This document shows positions 34,678 through 43,907 of a stretch of DNA of 64,000 bases, in pieces. Numbering within the stretch: position 1 is the first letter of the stretch; every line of letters begins with the position of its first letter. This DNA comes from CAXXOK01 sp963663285 (GTDB lineage Bacteria; Bacillota; Clostridia; Christensenellales; Aristaeellaceae). The DNA lies in the NCBI GenBank assembly GCA_963663285.2, contig CAXXNI010000002.1, positions 744,001 through 808,000 on the forward strand, read 5' to 3'. The position numbers and the translations under genes are program-made. The notes under the pieces are model-generated. The model was not told where the DNA came from. It did no database searches and was given only the letters and a program-made list of their open reading frames with translations.

Positions 34678-35517
34678 ATGAAACGCATTGTCAGAATCAT
34701 CATAACAACGGTATTACTCGTCAGTATTTGTGTGGCGCCTATGGCAGCTTTGGCACAGTCCATTCCCCGTCAAACCACTGTGATCGACCCGGAAGCACTG
34801 CAAATCACGTACCTGAACGTATCGGTTGAACCGCGTAATATTGTAATGCGCATGACGTTTCAAAACGATGGCAATATTAGCATCGATGAATTCGGAATTG
34901 CTCTGTCGTTTTATAACAGCGATGGAACGAAGGTATATTCCAACGCAAATACGCAGGAAGGGTATATTGAAGAGGAAAGCAACTGGTACTATACGCCTGA
35001 TGAGGTGATTAAACCCGGGGATACCTATAAGACAGAGGATGTGTTTGCCGATTACAGCGGTGCGGTTGGTATTGCGGTAGCGGTTCGCTACTATCACCAG
35101 TATAATGGTGAATATATCCTGATCCCGGAAAGTGAATGGCAATGGATTTTACCGGGGTCGGTTACTACAGTACCGGATTACCATCGTTCTTATTACACGG
35201 AACCTTCCAATGCGGTGTATAACCTTTGCAATACGATGAACCTTGGCTACCGGTATTACCTGCTGGATGATTACAATGCCGCCTATTATGGTATGAATCA
35301 GGGCGGTGAGTGGATTACAAGCATTACTCCCGACTCAATGGCGGAAGCTGCCGGACTGCAAGTAGGCGATCTCATTCTATTCGTGGATGGAATGAAACCA
35401 ACGGAAAACGTATATGCAGTTGAATATGGGCTTGCGGCAATCGCCGGCGGTGAAACAATCGAGTGGGTTTACCAGCGGAAAGAGCTGATTTATACCACGA
35501 AAATGTCCGCCCCGTAA
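34678..35517 (+). CDS. Secreted protein with C-terminal PDZ domain, function unknown
   Basis: A 279-aa protein. ATG at 34678 has AAAAGGAGG eight bases upstream. A signal peptide (MKRIVRIIITTVLLVSICVAPMAALA) is followed by a beta-rich domain (residues ~35-155) resembling an extracellular FxLYD- or DUF5067-like Ig fold, in which WYYTPDEVIKPGDTYKTED is prominent. A PDZ domain occupies about residues 195-275 (ITSITPDSMAEAAGLQVGDL). No protease domain is attached, so it is likely a binding or adaptor protein outside the membrane. It is a single-gene transcript with its own promoter and strong terminator. Confidence 0.75.
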   Translation: MKRIVRIIITTVLLVSICVAPMAALAQSIPRQTTVIDPEALQITYLNVSVEPRNIVMRMTFQNDGNISIDEFGIALSFYNSDGTKVYSNANTQEGYIEEESNWYYTPDEVIKPGDTYKTEDVFADYSGAVGIAVAVRYYHQYNGEYILIPESEWQWILPGSVTTVPDYHRSYYTEPSNAVYNLCNTMNLGYRYYLLDDYNAAYYGMNQGGEWITSITPDSMAEAAGLQVGDLILFVDGMKPTENVYAVEYGLAAIAGGETIEWVYQRKELIYTTKMSAP

Positions 35518-35536
35518 GAAAATATTTGATTTTGCG

Positions 35537-35573
35537 AAAAAACCGGCCGAAAAATAACTCGGCCGGTTTTTTT
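35537..35573 (+). terminator. Strong Rho-independent terminator of the PDZ-protein gene
   Basis: AACCGGCCGA pairs with TCGGCCGGTT (stem 35541-35550 with 35559-35568), and the stem extends through A-T pairs into a run of seven Ts ending at 35573. It lies about 20 bp after the stop codon. Confidence 0.9.
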
Positions 35574-35742
35574 GATGCTGAACATGATCAAAATAATTGA
35601 GGGAAGAAAAATGCTACCTTGTATTATGGCGGTTAAACCATCATATTAGCTTTTAATAGCATGACGATGAAAAGCCTGAACCTGGACAGCTGTAGAAATA
35701 TGTATAAACAGACAAAGGTTCACAAAAAAGGTTTGAATAAAA

Positions 35743-35783
35743 CGAATATTCGCTTGCACCATAGAAAAAGTGAGTGATATACT
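35743..35783 (+). promoter_or_regulatory. Predicted promoter and operator of the GH3 gene
   Basis: TTGCAC (35754-35759), an 18-bp spacer and TATACT (35778-35783). The perfect palindrome CGAATATTCG (35743-35752) abuts the -35 element, suggesting a regulator site. The gene start lies 56 bp downstream of the -10. Confidence 0.5.
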
Positions 35784-35838
35784 AACCAACGAATTGTATT
35801 GTTCGTATCTAATTTATAGGGAAGGTAAGAGGTGTATT

Positions 35839-38196
35839 ATGACAGATCAGCAAAAATGGCAGCGTGTACGGTATATGCCCTCTACACCGCTGGGAGCTAA
35901 CGGACAGCGGGTAACAGGCTGTAAAGAACATATTTCTTTATCTCGCCGGGCCGCAAGAGAAGGCGCGGTATTATTAAAAAATGATCACGAACTGCTCCCT
36001 TTTTGCAACGGCAGCAAATTGGCAATTTTTGGAAAAGCGCAAGCGGATTATGTAAAAGGCGGCGGCGGCAGTGGCGATACAACCGTTGCCTATACACGCA
36101 GTTTGTTGGACGGTTTGAAAGAAAAAGAAGCCGAAGGGCGGCTATCCCTTTATACGCCTGTTTCTGATTTTTATCAGAAGGATGTTGCTGCTCAATATGC
36201 AGCTGGATGCCTGCCTGGGCAGACGAAGGAGCCTGTACTGCCGGTGACGCTGCTTGAACAGGCACGGGCGTATACAGACATTGCAATTATCAGCATTTGC
36301 AGGTTTTCCGGTGAGTCGTGGGACCGGACCGGAGAGCCGTTTGACGGCGATTTCTTCCTCAGCAGAGAGGAAGCGGCAATGTTGCGGCAAGTACGGGATG
36401 CTTTCACCCGCATTGTGGTAGTACTCAACACTGGCGGCATGATGGATACCCGCTGGATCCGTGAGGATGATCATGTGGGTGCGGCGCTGCTGGCATGGCA
36501 GGGCGGCCTGGAAGGCGGCCTTGCCATGGCGGACTTGCTCTGTGGGGATGTATGCCCTTGCGGGCGCTTGAGCGATACGTTTGCAACAGATTTTGATGTA
36601 TATCCCTCCTCGGCAACCTTTAACCAGTCGGAAGAATACATTGCGTATAACGACGATATTTATGTAGGGTACAGGTATTTTGAAACCATACCCGGTGCAG
36701 CGGATAATGTATGCTATCCTTTTGGCTTTGGGCTGAGTTATACGACATTTACAATGGAAAACCTGCAATGCGCCGAGTTGGATAATGGTTTTTTAGCAAG
36801 CGTTACCATAACCAACACAGGGAAATATGCTGGCAAACAGGTGGCGCAGGTATACTGTAAACCCCCGCAGGGAAAATTGGGGAAACCTAAAATCGTGCTG
36901 GTGGGATTTGCGAAGACGAATAGTTTGAAACCTGGCGAAAGCCAACAGGTGTCCATTCACTTTACCCAAATGGATTTTGCCAGCTATGATGATTTGGGTA
37001 AGGTTCAGGAATCCGCATGGATACTGGAAGCGGGACAATATTCTTTCTATGTCGGCGAAAATGTAAGAGAGATTAAGCCGCTGCCACTTAATTGGATGGT
37101 GGAAGAAAATCGCGTACTGTGCCAGCTGACCCATCATTGCGTGCCGTCCCAACTGCCGGAACGTATGCTTGCGGATGGCAGTTATGAGACACTCCCGAAA
37201 CGCCCGGTACCGGAACGTTATTCGCAAAATAGCGATGTTTTGCCTTTTGATGGGCAGCAACCCACAGAAAGTCCGTTTGCGATTCCTTTTACCGCATGGG
37301 ACGAACCGACGCTGCCGCAGCTTGTTGATGTTTACACAGGGAAAATGACGCTTGGAAGCTTGATGGGCTTGCTGAATGATGAGCAAAAAGTTCGTTTGTT
37401 GTGTGGGCAGCCAAACCGCGGAGCCGCCAATACATTCGGTTTTGGTAACTTGCTGATGTATGGTATTCCCAATGTGATGACTGCTGACGGCCCTGCCGGT
37501 TTAAGGATCAGGCCGCAATGCGGCGTTACGACGACCGCTTTCCCTTGCGCTACGCTGCTTTGCTGCACTTGGGACACAGGTTTGGTTTATGAGGTGGGTA
37601 AAGCCGGCGCGAAGGAAGTAAAAGAGAACGGTATTGGTGTTTGGCTGACACCGGCTATCAATATTCACCGCAGCCCGCTATGCGGCCGAAATTTCGAGTA
37701 TTATTCGGAAGACCCACTGCTGACGGGACGTATGGCAACGGAGATGATTCGCGGCATTCAAAGCGAGGGCATAGCGTGCTCGCTGAAGCACTTCGCCTGC
37801 AATAATAAGGAGACAAACCGCCGCAATGCAGATTCCCGCGTATCCGAACGTGCACTTCGCGAGATTTACCTGAAAGGGTTCGAACTGTGCGTTAAAAACG
37901 CTAAACCTTGGACAGTAATGAGCTCCTATAATCTGATAAACGGTGTGCGCGCATCGGAGAATAAGGATTTACTTACGGGCATTCTTCGTGACGAATGGGG
38001 ATTTGATGGCATCGTTACGACAGACTGGTATACGTTTGGTGAGCAATATAGAGAAATTGCCGCGGGCAACGATATTAAGATGGGCTGCGGTATGCCGGAA
38101 CATACTTTGCAGATGATGAATGAGGGCCGTTTAGACTGTGCAGATGTAGACCGGAGCGTTGAAAGACTGCTTAAAATGATGCTGCGATTGGACTGA
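35839..38196 (+). CDS. Glycoside hydrolase family 3 with reversed domain order
   Basis: A 785-aa cytoplasmic enzyme. ATG at 35839 has AGAGG six bases upstream; the longer open frame has no RBS. The usual GH3 order is reversed: the alpha/beta sandwich comes first (GAVLLKNDHELLPF near residue 45, and the EGG-type DLLCGDVCPCGRLSDTF segment near residue 240), then a fibronectin-like domain (CYPFGFGLSYTTF and TITNTGKYAGKQV), then the TIM barrel (ADGPAGLRIRP, NIHRSPLCGRNFEYYSEDP, LKHFACNN). The nucleophile is Asp729 in IVTTDWYTF. This order is known in some Firmicutes beta-glucosidases, so it is a real variant. A beta-linked substrate is expected. It forms a single-gene unit with its own promoter and terminator. 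Confidence 0.9.
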   Translation: MTDQQKWQRVRYMPSTPLGANGQRVTGCKEHISLSRRAAREGAVLLKNDHELLPFCNGSKLAIFGKAQADYVKGGGGSGDTTVAYTRSLLDGLKEKEAEGRLSLYTPVSDFYQKDVAAQYAAGCLPGQTKEPVLPVTLLEQARAYTDIAIISICRFSGESWDRTGEPFDGDFFLSREEAAMLRQVRDAFTRIVVVLNTGGMMDTRWIREDDHVGAALLAWQGGLEGGLAMADLLCGDVCPCGRLSDTFATDFDVYPSSATFNQSEEYIAYNDDIYVGYRYFETIPGAADNVCYPFGFGLSYTTFTMENLQCAELDNGFLASVTITNTGKYAGKQVAQVYCKPPQGKLGKPKIVLVGFAKTNSLKPGESQQVSIHFTQMDFASYDDLGKVQESAWILEAGQYSFYVGENVREIKPLPLNWMVEENRVLCQLTHHCVPSQLPERMLADGSYETLPKRPVPERYSQNSDVLPFDGQQPTESPFAIPFTAWDEPTLPQLVDVYTGKMTLGSLMGLLNDEQKVRLLCGQPNRGAANTFGFGNLLMYGIPNVMTADGPAGLRIRPQCGVTTTAFPCATLLCCTWDTGLVYEVGKAGAKEVKENGIGVWLTPAINIHRSPLCGRNFEYYSEDPLLTGRMATEMIRGIQSEGIACSLKHFACNNKETNRRNADSRVSERALREIYLKGFELCVKNAKPWTVMSSYNLINGVRASENKDLLTGILRDEWGFDGIVTTDWYTFGEQYREIAAGNDIKMGCGMPEHTLQMMNEGRLDCADVDRSVERLLKMMLRLD

Positions 38197-38295
38197 TTGC
38201 TTGGTTGAAACACCTGCTCTATTGAACGGGAAACCCATATTCACTAATACATAGGCGTAAATACGTTGGTGTATCAACAAATCAATTTGCATTAG

Positions 38296-38329
38296 CAGAG
38301 AAACAGGGCAACGCTGCCCTGTTTCTCTG
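38296..38329 (+). terminator. 15-bp hairpin terminator after the GH3 gene
   Basis: CAGAGAAACAGGGCA (38296-38310) pairs perfectly with TGCCCTGTTTCTCTG (38315-38329) around an ACGC loop. Only a weak T-rich tail (TTGCTTTGG) follows. The remaining 180 bp up to the next gene contain no supported feature. Confidence 0.65.
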
Positions 38330-38510
38330 TTGCTTTGGCAATGATAAAAGCATACGTTCTATTACTTTTTATACTGGTTTTAGAAGGGATTACCTTAAAA
38401 TATGAGAATAATGGAAAACATGGGAATTCCAATTGAAAATATAATTCTCTCTTGTTATTCGGCAGTACAACACCGGCGATAATAAATCCACAAAGTAAAG
38501 GAGCATAACA

Positions 38511-39335
38511 TTGGAATTTGAGCATTATACAATTGTAGAACTGAAACCAGGATTGTTTGCAATGGATGATGAAAATGGAGATTCTTTGTATTTGATTATC
38601 GGAGATGAAAAAGCACTGTTGATTGATACCGGTTTAATGCAGGAAGACATTATGCCAATGCTAAAATCTTTCACAGATAAGCCTATCGAATTAGCGCTGA
38701 CGCATGCGCACATCGACCATATGTATCACGCACCTGAATTTTCAACTGTATATTTGCACATGGCAGATATTGAAGCATGGCGTAAAGGGATGCTGCAGGT
38801 ACTGATGCTGGCGGGATTCCGTATGTTTCATGTTCCTTTCCGTAGATTTCACCCTGCACGTTATATACCTATTACAGAGGATTACAACATCGATATCGGC
38901 GGCAATGTGATCCACGTACTTACGGCTGCGGGGCATACACCAGGTTCGAGCATTTTTGTTGACGAAAAGCATCAATGCCTGTTCATGGGGGATGCGGTTG
39001 GGAACGGCGGCGCATCCGCATGGATGTGGCTGCCCGGCAGTTTGCCAATTGGCTCTTACCGCGAAAACCTGATTTCCTTGCAAAACAAATTAAAACGGTA
39101 CAGCGGTTATCAGATGTTAGGCGGGCACAGGATGAATACATTTCCAACGGATGATAAACCGCAAGGGCAGCCCTTGCACATACAAAGCATAGAGGATATG
39201 ATAACTTTATGTAGTTTAATGCTTACACATAAAGTGGCACCCATCGATACAAAGCGCATGTTTATTTTTCGTACGCTGCAATATCAATATGGCGATACAG
39301 GTATGTGGGTGCGAAAAAGTAAGGTTAAGCAGTGA
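38511..39335 (+). CDS. Metallo-beta-lactamase fold hydrolase
   Basis: A 274-aa cytoplasmic protein starting at TTG, with AAAGGAG upstream. The HxHxDH motif is HAHIDHMYH near residue 66; the next metal ligands are His in AAGHTPGS, Asp in FMGDAVGN and His in LGGHR near residue 204. It has all ligands of a hydrolytic binuclear zinc enzyme, unlike the ODP-type protein at 14579. Glyoxalase II-like, lactonase and phosphodiesterase activities occur in the family; which applies is unknown. It is transcribed alone between the GH3 terminator and the XRE gene. Confidence 0.87.
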   Translation: MEFEHYTIVELKPGLFAMDDENGDSLYLIIGDEKALLIDTGLMQEDIMPMLKSFTDKPIELALTHAHIDHMYHAPEFSTVYLHMADIEAWRKGMLQVLMLAGFRMFHVPFRRFHPARYIPITEDYNIDIGGNVIHVLTAAGHTPGSSIFVDEKHQCLFMGDAVGNGGASAWMWLPGSLPIGSYRENLISLQNKLKRYSGYQMLGGHRMNTFPTDDKPQGQPLHIQSIEDMITLCSLMLTHKVAPIDTKRMFIFRTLQYQYGDTGMWVRKSKVKQ

Positions 39336-39439
39336 AATATACGCGGTTGAAGAGCCTAAAGATAAACGGTACTGCGAAAATAAATTCCACTCATGTTATG
39401 TTACAGGATTGACCCGAAAGAATTCAGGAGGACATGCGA

Positions 39440-39940
39440 ATGGCTACAAAAGTTGGTACTTTGATTAAAAAGGCGAGAACCAGTGCAGGGTTGACGCAAG
39501 AGAAGTTGGCAAAAAAAGTTGGCGGCAAACTGACGGCAGACGACATTAGCAAAGCAGAGCGGGGAGAGAAAGAACTTACACAGGCAACGTTAAAGAAAAT
39601 TGCCGTTGCTACCGGCGTTACGCAGGCATCGCTGGTGAACGCTGCCAGGGGAAAGGGAACAACGGCAAAAACAACAGAAAAGGAAAAGAATAAAACGCTG
39701 AAAACACCTTCAAGCGCGGGAATCAGTATGCGCGTAACCGCTACTGAAAAAAAGATGATACAGTATTATCGCTTAGCGGACAGCCAAACGAAAAAAGCAG
39801 CGATTAAGGTGTTGAAAGGTGAAAATACAAGTATTTTAGGTTCAATTCTGGGAGAGGTGCAACAATCATCCGGCACTGCAGGAGATACAGTAGCGGATAT
39901 GCTCGGAGATGTACTTGGTACGATACTGGGAGACAAATGA
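39440..39940 (+). CDS. XRE-family helix-turn-helix protein
   Basis: A 166-aa protein. The ATG at 39440 is preferred because GGAGG lies 8 bases upstream (the ATG at 39434 is only 2 bases away). N-terminal Cro/C1-type HTH: IKKARTSAGLTQEKLAKKVG then DDISKAERGEKELTQATLKKI. A Lys/Thr-rich linker follows (residues ~65-95). The C-terminal region has a helical stretch and a repeat-like tail (ILGSILGEVQ, ADMLGDVLGTILGDK) that could mediate oligomerisation. The target is not known. The neighbours give no phage or toxin-antitoxin context. Confidence 0.85.
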   Translation: MATKVGTLIKKARTSAGLTQEKLAKKVGGKLTADDISKAERGEKELTQATLKKIAVATGVTQASLVNAARGKGTTAKTTEKEKNKTLKTPSSAGISMRVTATEKKMIQYYRLADSQTKKAAIKVLKGENTSILGSILGEVQQSSGTAGDTVADMLGDVLGTILGDK

Positions 39941-40053
39941 AGTTATATGCTACCACTCACAAACGCCTTATCGCTTACACGGCTTTGCAAAGCGGCGCTC
40001 ATCTGTTTTATTGCAAATCGATTCATATAGTACCTGAAGTAGGGAGAAAATAG

Positions 40054-40593
40054 ATGCTGCTCTACCATTATTATGAACAATCGATAGGCCCTATGCGTAG
40101 TTTATCAGACTTACCGATGCAGGAAGCAAAAATGGTAATGGACGATATACGAGCTAGAGGGAATACATTTGCCGCATCCCGCTTTACAGGGTATATAGAG
40201 CGACGTGCCGAACTGGAAAGAATCGTTCGCAAACAGTTTGTTGAGCAGGGAGGGAACCCGCAGCGTAATACGCCCCATTATTTTGTTGTGGAAGAATGCC
40301 CATGGCTGGAAACCTGGTATTCGAGCGCTCAGCACATTTCCATTCCCATAGATGTGCTGGATACGGGTTGTGTTTCCTTTACCTATGGGGATATGTTTCC
40401 CACATTCAGTGAGCGCGTACAGGACGGCAAGGAGTACCGCCGCCGCGTTTATTCGTATTCGGAAATTATCATGATTATTCAACGGTATGGATTGCCGCAG
40501 GTTTGGAATCAAACCGGCACATATGGGCCGGAACGGTATATTGAGGCACAAGTATGGTGCGATATACCCCAGCAGTTACGAAAACAGCTGTAA
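40054..40593 (+). CDS. Conserved protein of unknown function
   Basis: A 179-aa soluble protein, with AGGGAGAAAAT upstream of ATG. It starts MLLYHYYEQSIGPMRSLSDL and contains the segments HYFVVEECPWLETWY, VSFTYGDMFPTFSE and TYGPERYIEAQVW, a pattern I associate with an uncharacterised family found in Bacillales and Clostridia. No enzyme motif is evident. The acidic and aromatic residues of the WY and GDMFP segments look like a ligand site, but that is a guess. It follows the XRE gene by 113 bp. Confidence 0.8.
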   Translation: MLLYHYYEQSIGPMRSLSDLPMQEAKMVMDDIRARGNTFAASRFTGYIERRAELERIVRKQFVEQGGNPQRNTPHYFVVEECPWLETWYSSAQHISIPIDVLDTGCVSFTYGDMFPTFSERVQDGKEYRRRVYSYSEIIMIIQRYGLPQVWNQTGTYGPERYIEAQVWCDIPQQLRKQL

Positions 40594-40818
40594 TTTGTTT
40601 CGTCTGGTGGATTTAGATAGATCCTGCAGGAATAGCAATAAGGCGATAGATTCATGCTGTCTGCAACATTGAAGCAGACAATCAATAACTTTTTTGTCTA
40701 CGCTCCACTTTATAACGGGCAGTACAAACCTGCACTATGGCGGGATTAACTGAAAATGAGCGTTGAGAAGGAAAGAAGTCGTTTATATGAAATGATTTCT
40801 TTTTATGAAGCTTGTTTG

Positions 40819-41439
40819 TTACGCATAAGAAACAAGCAATTTCGCAAAGTCAATACAAAACTGCATATCTTGAATACCAAGTTTAGCTTTATAATAATGC
40901 TGTTTTTCATTAACCGCTGTTATGCGTGATAATAGTTGTTTTGCATCAGCAGTTGCAATTGACTGTACGCTGTGATATCCAGCATTAAAGAAAACTTTTG
41001 CAGCCACCGCGCCCACGCCGTTAATACGTACCAAATCACAAAGACAGGATAACTCATCATCTCCAAAAAATTCACTTTCATATAGTGCTTTGGAGTTATG
41101 TATCCCTTGTTTTTGCAAATTTTCTATGATACTAGTATCTATGCCTGTAAATGCGGATAAACTGACAGGCTTTTGGAGCAAACTGCCGATTTCCCGTTTT
41201 AATATTGTCAGATATTCAACGGATATATCGGTTTTGGATGCAATAGAAGATAGCTTTTCTTTGGTTGACAGGCTTTTAAAAAGCTGGCCAACATCGGTGA
41301 TTCCAAGTGAGAGCAGCACTTCGAAGTTATGGTTAATATCTTGCCAAAGAATCCTACGCCCAGGGAGCAGGTTTTGCTTTTTCAGCAGATCACGGTATTT
41401 GGAGAGAGAAAATGATGACAGGGGCAATTGGTATGGCAT
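40819..41439 (-). CDS. DUF4332-like protein with helix-hairpin-helix features
   Basis: A 206-aa protein. The C-terminal half has helix-hairpin-helix-like repeats (LVRINGVGAVAAKVFFNAGY, then VQSIATADAKQLLSRI), and the middle segment (FTGIDTSIIENLQKQGI) has the same look, as expected of DUF4332. Such folds usually mediate DNA or protein contact. AAAGGAG precedes the start at 41439. No partner gene is adjacent; the 225-bp gap to the left and the 358-bp gap to the right contain no other gene that I can support. Confidence 0.7.
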   Translation of the reverse strand: MPYQLPLSSFSLSKYRDLLKKQNLLPGRRILWQDINHNFEVLLSLGITDVGQLFKSLSTKEKLSSIASKTDISVEYLTILKREIGSLLQKPVSLSAFTGIDTSIIENLQKQGIHNSKALYESEFFGDDELSCLCDLVRINGVGAVAAKVFFNAGYHSVQSIATADAKQLLSRITAVNEKQHYYKAKLGIQDMQFCIDFAKLLVSYA

Positions 41440-41674
41440 TTTATTCTCCTTTCGCGCTGGCTGGCGAGTACGTTATCACAAAATGCTGTATATTGATTGC
41501 TGGATGAAATTTGCTGAATTTGTACATCGACTGTTTTTTACTATTTAATACAGAAAGCTTTAAAATGATGAACACATAACAAGGATATTGATTAATCTAT
41601 TATATAGGAATAAAATACGCTAATATTATCTATGGGTAAAATGTAATGTTTTGGAATGAACTTGTCAAGAAACA

Positions 41675-41703
41675 GCGACAAACAGACGCAGGAATGCTAT
41701 ACT
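41675..41703 (+). promoter_or_regulatory. Predicted promoter of the clostripain-like gene
   Basis: GCGACA (41675-41680), a 17-bp spacer and TATACT (41698-41703) precede the ATG at 41797 by 93 bp. The -35 matches 4 of 6 consensus bases. Confidence 0.45.
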
Positions 41704-41796
41704 ATGCGTATGGCTTCATTTAAACAAAAGGTAGTTCAACATACTTAAGTTATAGTCTCTTGTGGCATCGACCACAGAGCTGAGGGGGACAACCAT

Positions 41797-42687
41797 ATGA
41801 AACGGATCGGTATCAAACTGTTTGCAACGCTATTGGGAATGCTGATTTTTATTTCTTTGTTCGGTAATTGTGCGCTGGCAGCAGGGCAACAAGACACTTG
41901 GTCGGTTTTCGTGTATTTATGCGGAACAGATTTGGAATCCGAAGATGGCGCGGCAACCGATAATTTGCAGGAAATGATGGCAGTCAATTTGCCGGATTCC
42001 ATCCATGTGGTTGTAGAAACGGGCGGTACAGCCCGGTGGCAAACAAGTGGTATCGATTCTAAAAAACTGCAACGTTGGGAAGTAACAAACAGGGGTCTTT
42101 CGTTGGTAGACAGCTTTAAACTTGCCAGTATGGGTGCCGCCCAAACGCTGGGTGATTTTCTTAATTGGGGCGTTCAGCAATATCCTGCCGATCATTATAT
42201 GGTAGTGTTTTGGAACCATGGAGGTGGATCAGCGTCCGGCCTTGCTTTTGATGAATTGTTCAACGACGACAGCCTTTCCATCAAAGAACTCTCTGATGGA
42301 CTTGGAATGGCCAATGCAACATTTGAAGTCATCGGTTTTGATACTTGCCTGATGGCCACGCTGGAAAACGCAGCAGCGATTGCGCCTTATGGCAATTATA
42401 TGGTCGCTTCTGAAGAGACGGAGCCAGGCGGCGGGTGGGACTATACCGCATGGCTCAAGTATCTGGCAAGCAACCCTGATGCCGATGGGCTTGCCCTTGG
42501 CAAAGAGATTTGCGATAGCTATATGACAAAATGCAACCGGGAAGGCGAAGGGGAGATGGCAACCCTTTCGGTGACCGATCTGTCTGCAATTGATGATCTT
42601 TCGGAAAAATTTGATGCAATGGCGGCAGAAAATGACTGGTGTTACAGCCGATATAACAACCTACCAAACGTTTGTGCAGGGCGTTAA
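41797..42687 (+). pseudogene. Clostripain-family (C11) cysteine protease, N-terminal part (frameshifted)
   Basis: The first frame encodes a signal peptide (MKRIGIKLFATLLGMLIFIS...ALA) and the C11 catalytic core: His141 in FWNHGGGSASG and Cys184 in IGFDTCLMATLE. The N-terminal WSVFVYLCGTDLESEDG is typical of clostripain-like proteins, which are secreted or surface proteases cutting after Arg or Lys. The frame fails after DAMAAEN. Removing one A from the run of four at 42629-42632 would read DAMAAEMTGVTADITTY, in agreement with the downstream frame. A 1-base insertion, either real or a homopolymer sequencing error, is the simplest explanation. Confidence 0.85.
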
Positions 42688-43837
42688 AAAGGCAGAAAAC
42701 TATGGGGGCAACAACGCATATGAGGGTTATACCAATATGGTCGATCTGGGCGATTTTGCTATTAACACCGAAAACGTGCTCAGCGATACTGCGTTAACCT
42801 TGCTGGATTCCTTATTTGCAGCAGTAAAATATAATGTGAAAGGCGTTAGCCGTTCCGAAGCTAACGGCCTATCCGTATATTATCCGCTTGCTTTTGATAA
42901 CGACGAGCTTACGGTATATGCCGACACCGCATCGACAAGCGGCAATTATTTACGGTTTATTCAAGCCATTTCCAATGTGGATTGGGAAGTGCCGCAAGGG
43001 ACGGCGGATGAAGCGCCGGTAGTGACTTCTGTTGTACAGGAAGATGATTATGCCGTACAACTGGATACCTACATCACGGATGATGGGTATTATGCGCTGG
43101 AAGTTGGGGGAGACATGGATTCCGTTGTCTCCGTTACGTTTGCAATCTACTATCTGGATTATGATTATAATGAATATGTGTTGCTGGGTATTGATAACGA
43201 TATTATCGGCGACTGGGAAAACGGCTATTTTGAGGATAATTTCCGCGGCGTATGGCCTACGCTGAACGGCTGCTATTGCGAACCTACACTGCTTTCGGAA
43301 ACGGATAATTATAACCTTTACACAATTCCGATTTTGCTGAACGGAGAGCAAACGTACTTGCGTGCTGCTTTTATTTGGGACAGTGAAGAGGACGGCCACT
43401 TTGAAGTATATGGTGCATGGGATGGCATCGACAGTGACACGGGTATGAGTGCCCGCGATATTGTACAGCTGGAGAACGGCGATGTAGTCACATTGCTGTT
43501 TGATGCAATCAATTGGGACACGAATGAAACATACACCTATGAGATGGACCAATTCACCGTCGATGGCGACGTGGTAATGGAAGAAAGCAACCTTATAAAC
43601 GGAGAATACCTGTATCAGTACATCGTAACAGATGTTTTTGGTCGCGAATCCTATTCGGATACCGTAATCATGGAATATGACGACGGCGACATTTATGTTT
43701 ACGATAATAGCGATAGCAGCGGATATGAAGACGTGGGATACGATGATGGCTATGATGATGAATATGACAGTTATTACGAGGACGATTACGATGACGGGTA
43801 TTACGACGACGGTTACTACGATTATGGATACCGGTAG
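42629..43837 (+). pseudogene. Clostripain-family protease, C-terminal part with Asp/Tyr-rich tail
   Basis: The second frame (+1 relative to the first) is open from before the break and continues the protein: the remainder of the peptidase domain (SLFAAVKYNVKGVSRSEANG, then LSVYYPLAF), a beta-rich region of about 230 residues (from VVTSVVQEDDYAVQLD to SYSDTVIMEYDDG), and an extraordinary tail of about 50 residues at 43680-43834 made almost only of Asp, Tyr, Gly, Glu and Ser (DDGYDDEYDSYYEDDYDDGY). The tail has no Lys and one terminal Arg. It is expected to bind Ca2+ or a basic cell-wall or target surface, but this is unproven. The gene is closed by a strong terminator. Confidence 0.8.
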
Positions 43838-43853
43838 ACAATAAATTAACACA

Positions 43854-43891
43854 AAGCGGCCGAACCGTTATGACGGTTCGGCCGCTTTTCT
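43854..43891 (+). terminator. Strong terminator after the clostripain-like gene
   Basis: AAGCGGCCGAACCGT (43854-43868) pairs perfectly with ACGGTTCGGCCGCTT (43873-43887) around a TATG loop and is followed by TTCTT. It lies 16 bp from the stop and 16 bp before the convergent isomerase gene end. Confidence 0.9.
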
Positions 43892-43907
43892 TGCACTTAG
43901 ATACATG

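Noticed and set aside
42950..43852. 300-aa minus-strand frame opposite the clostripain C-terminus, rich in Ile, Val and Tyr
   Set aside because: It is the complement of the Asp/Tyr-rich coding tail, has no RBS and its hydrophobic pattern follows from the repeat composition, so it is not a real gene.
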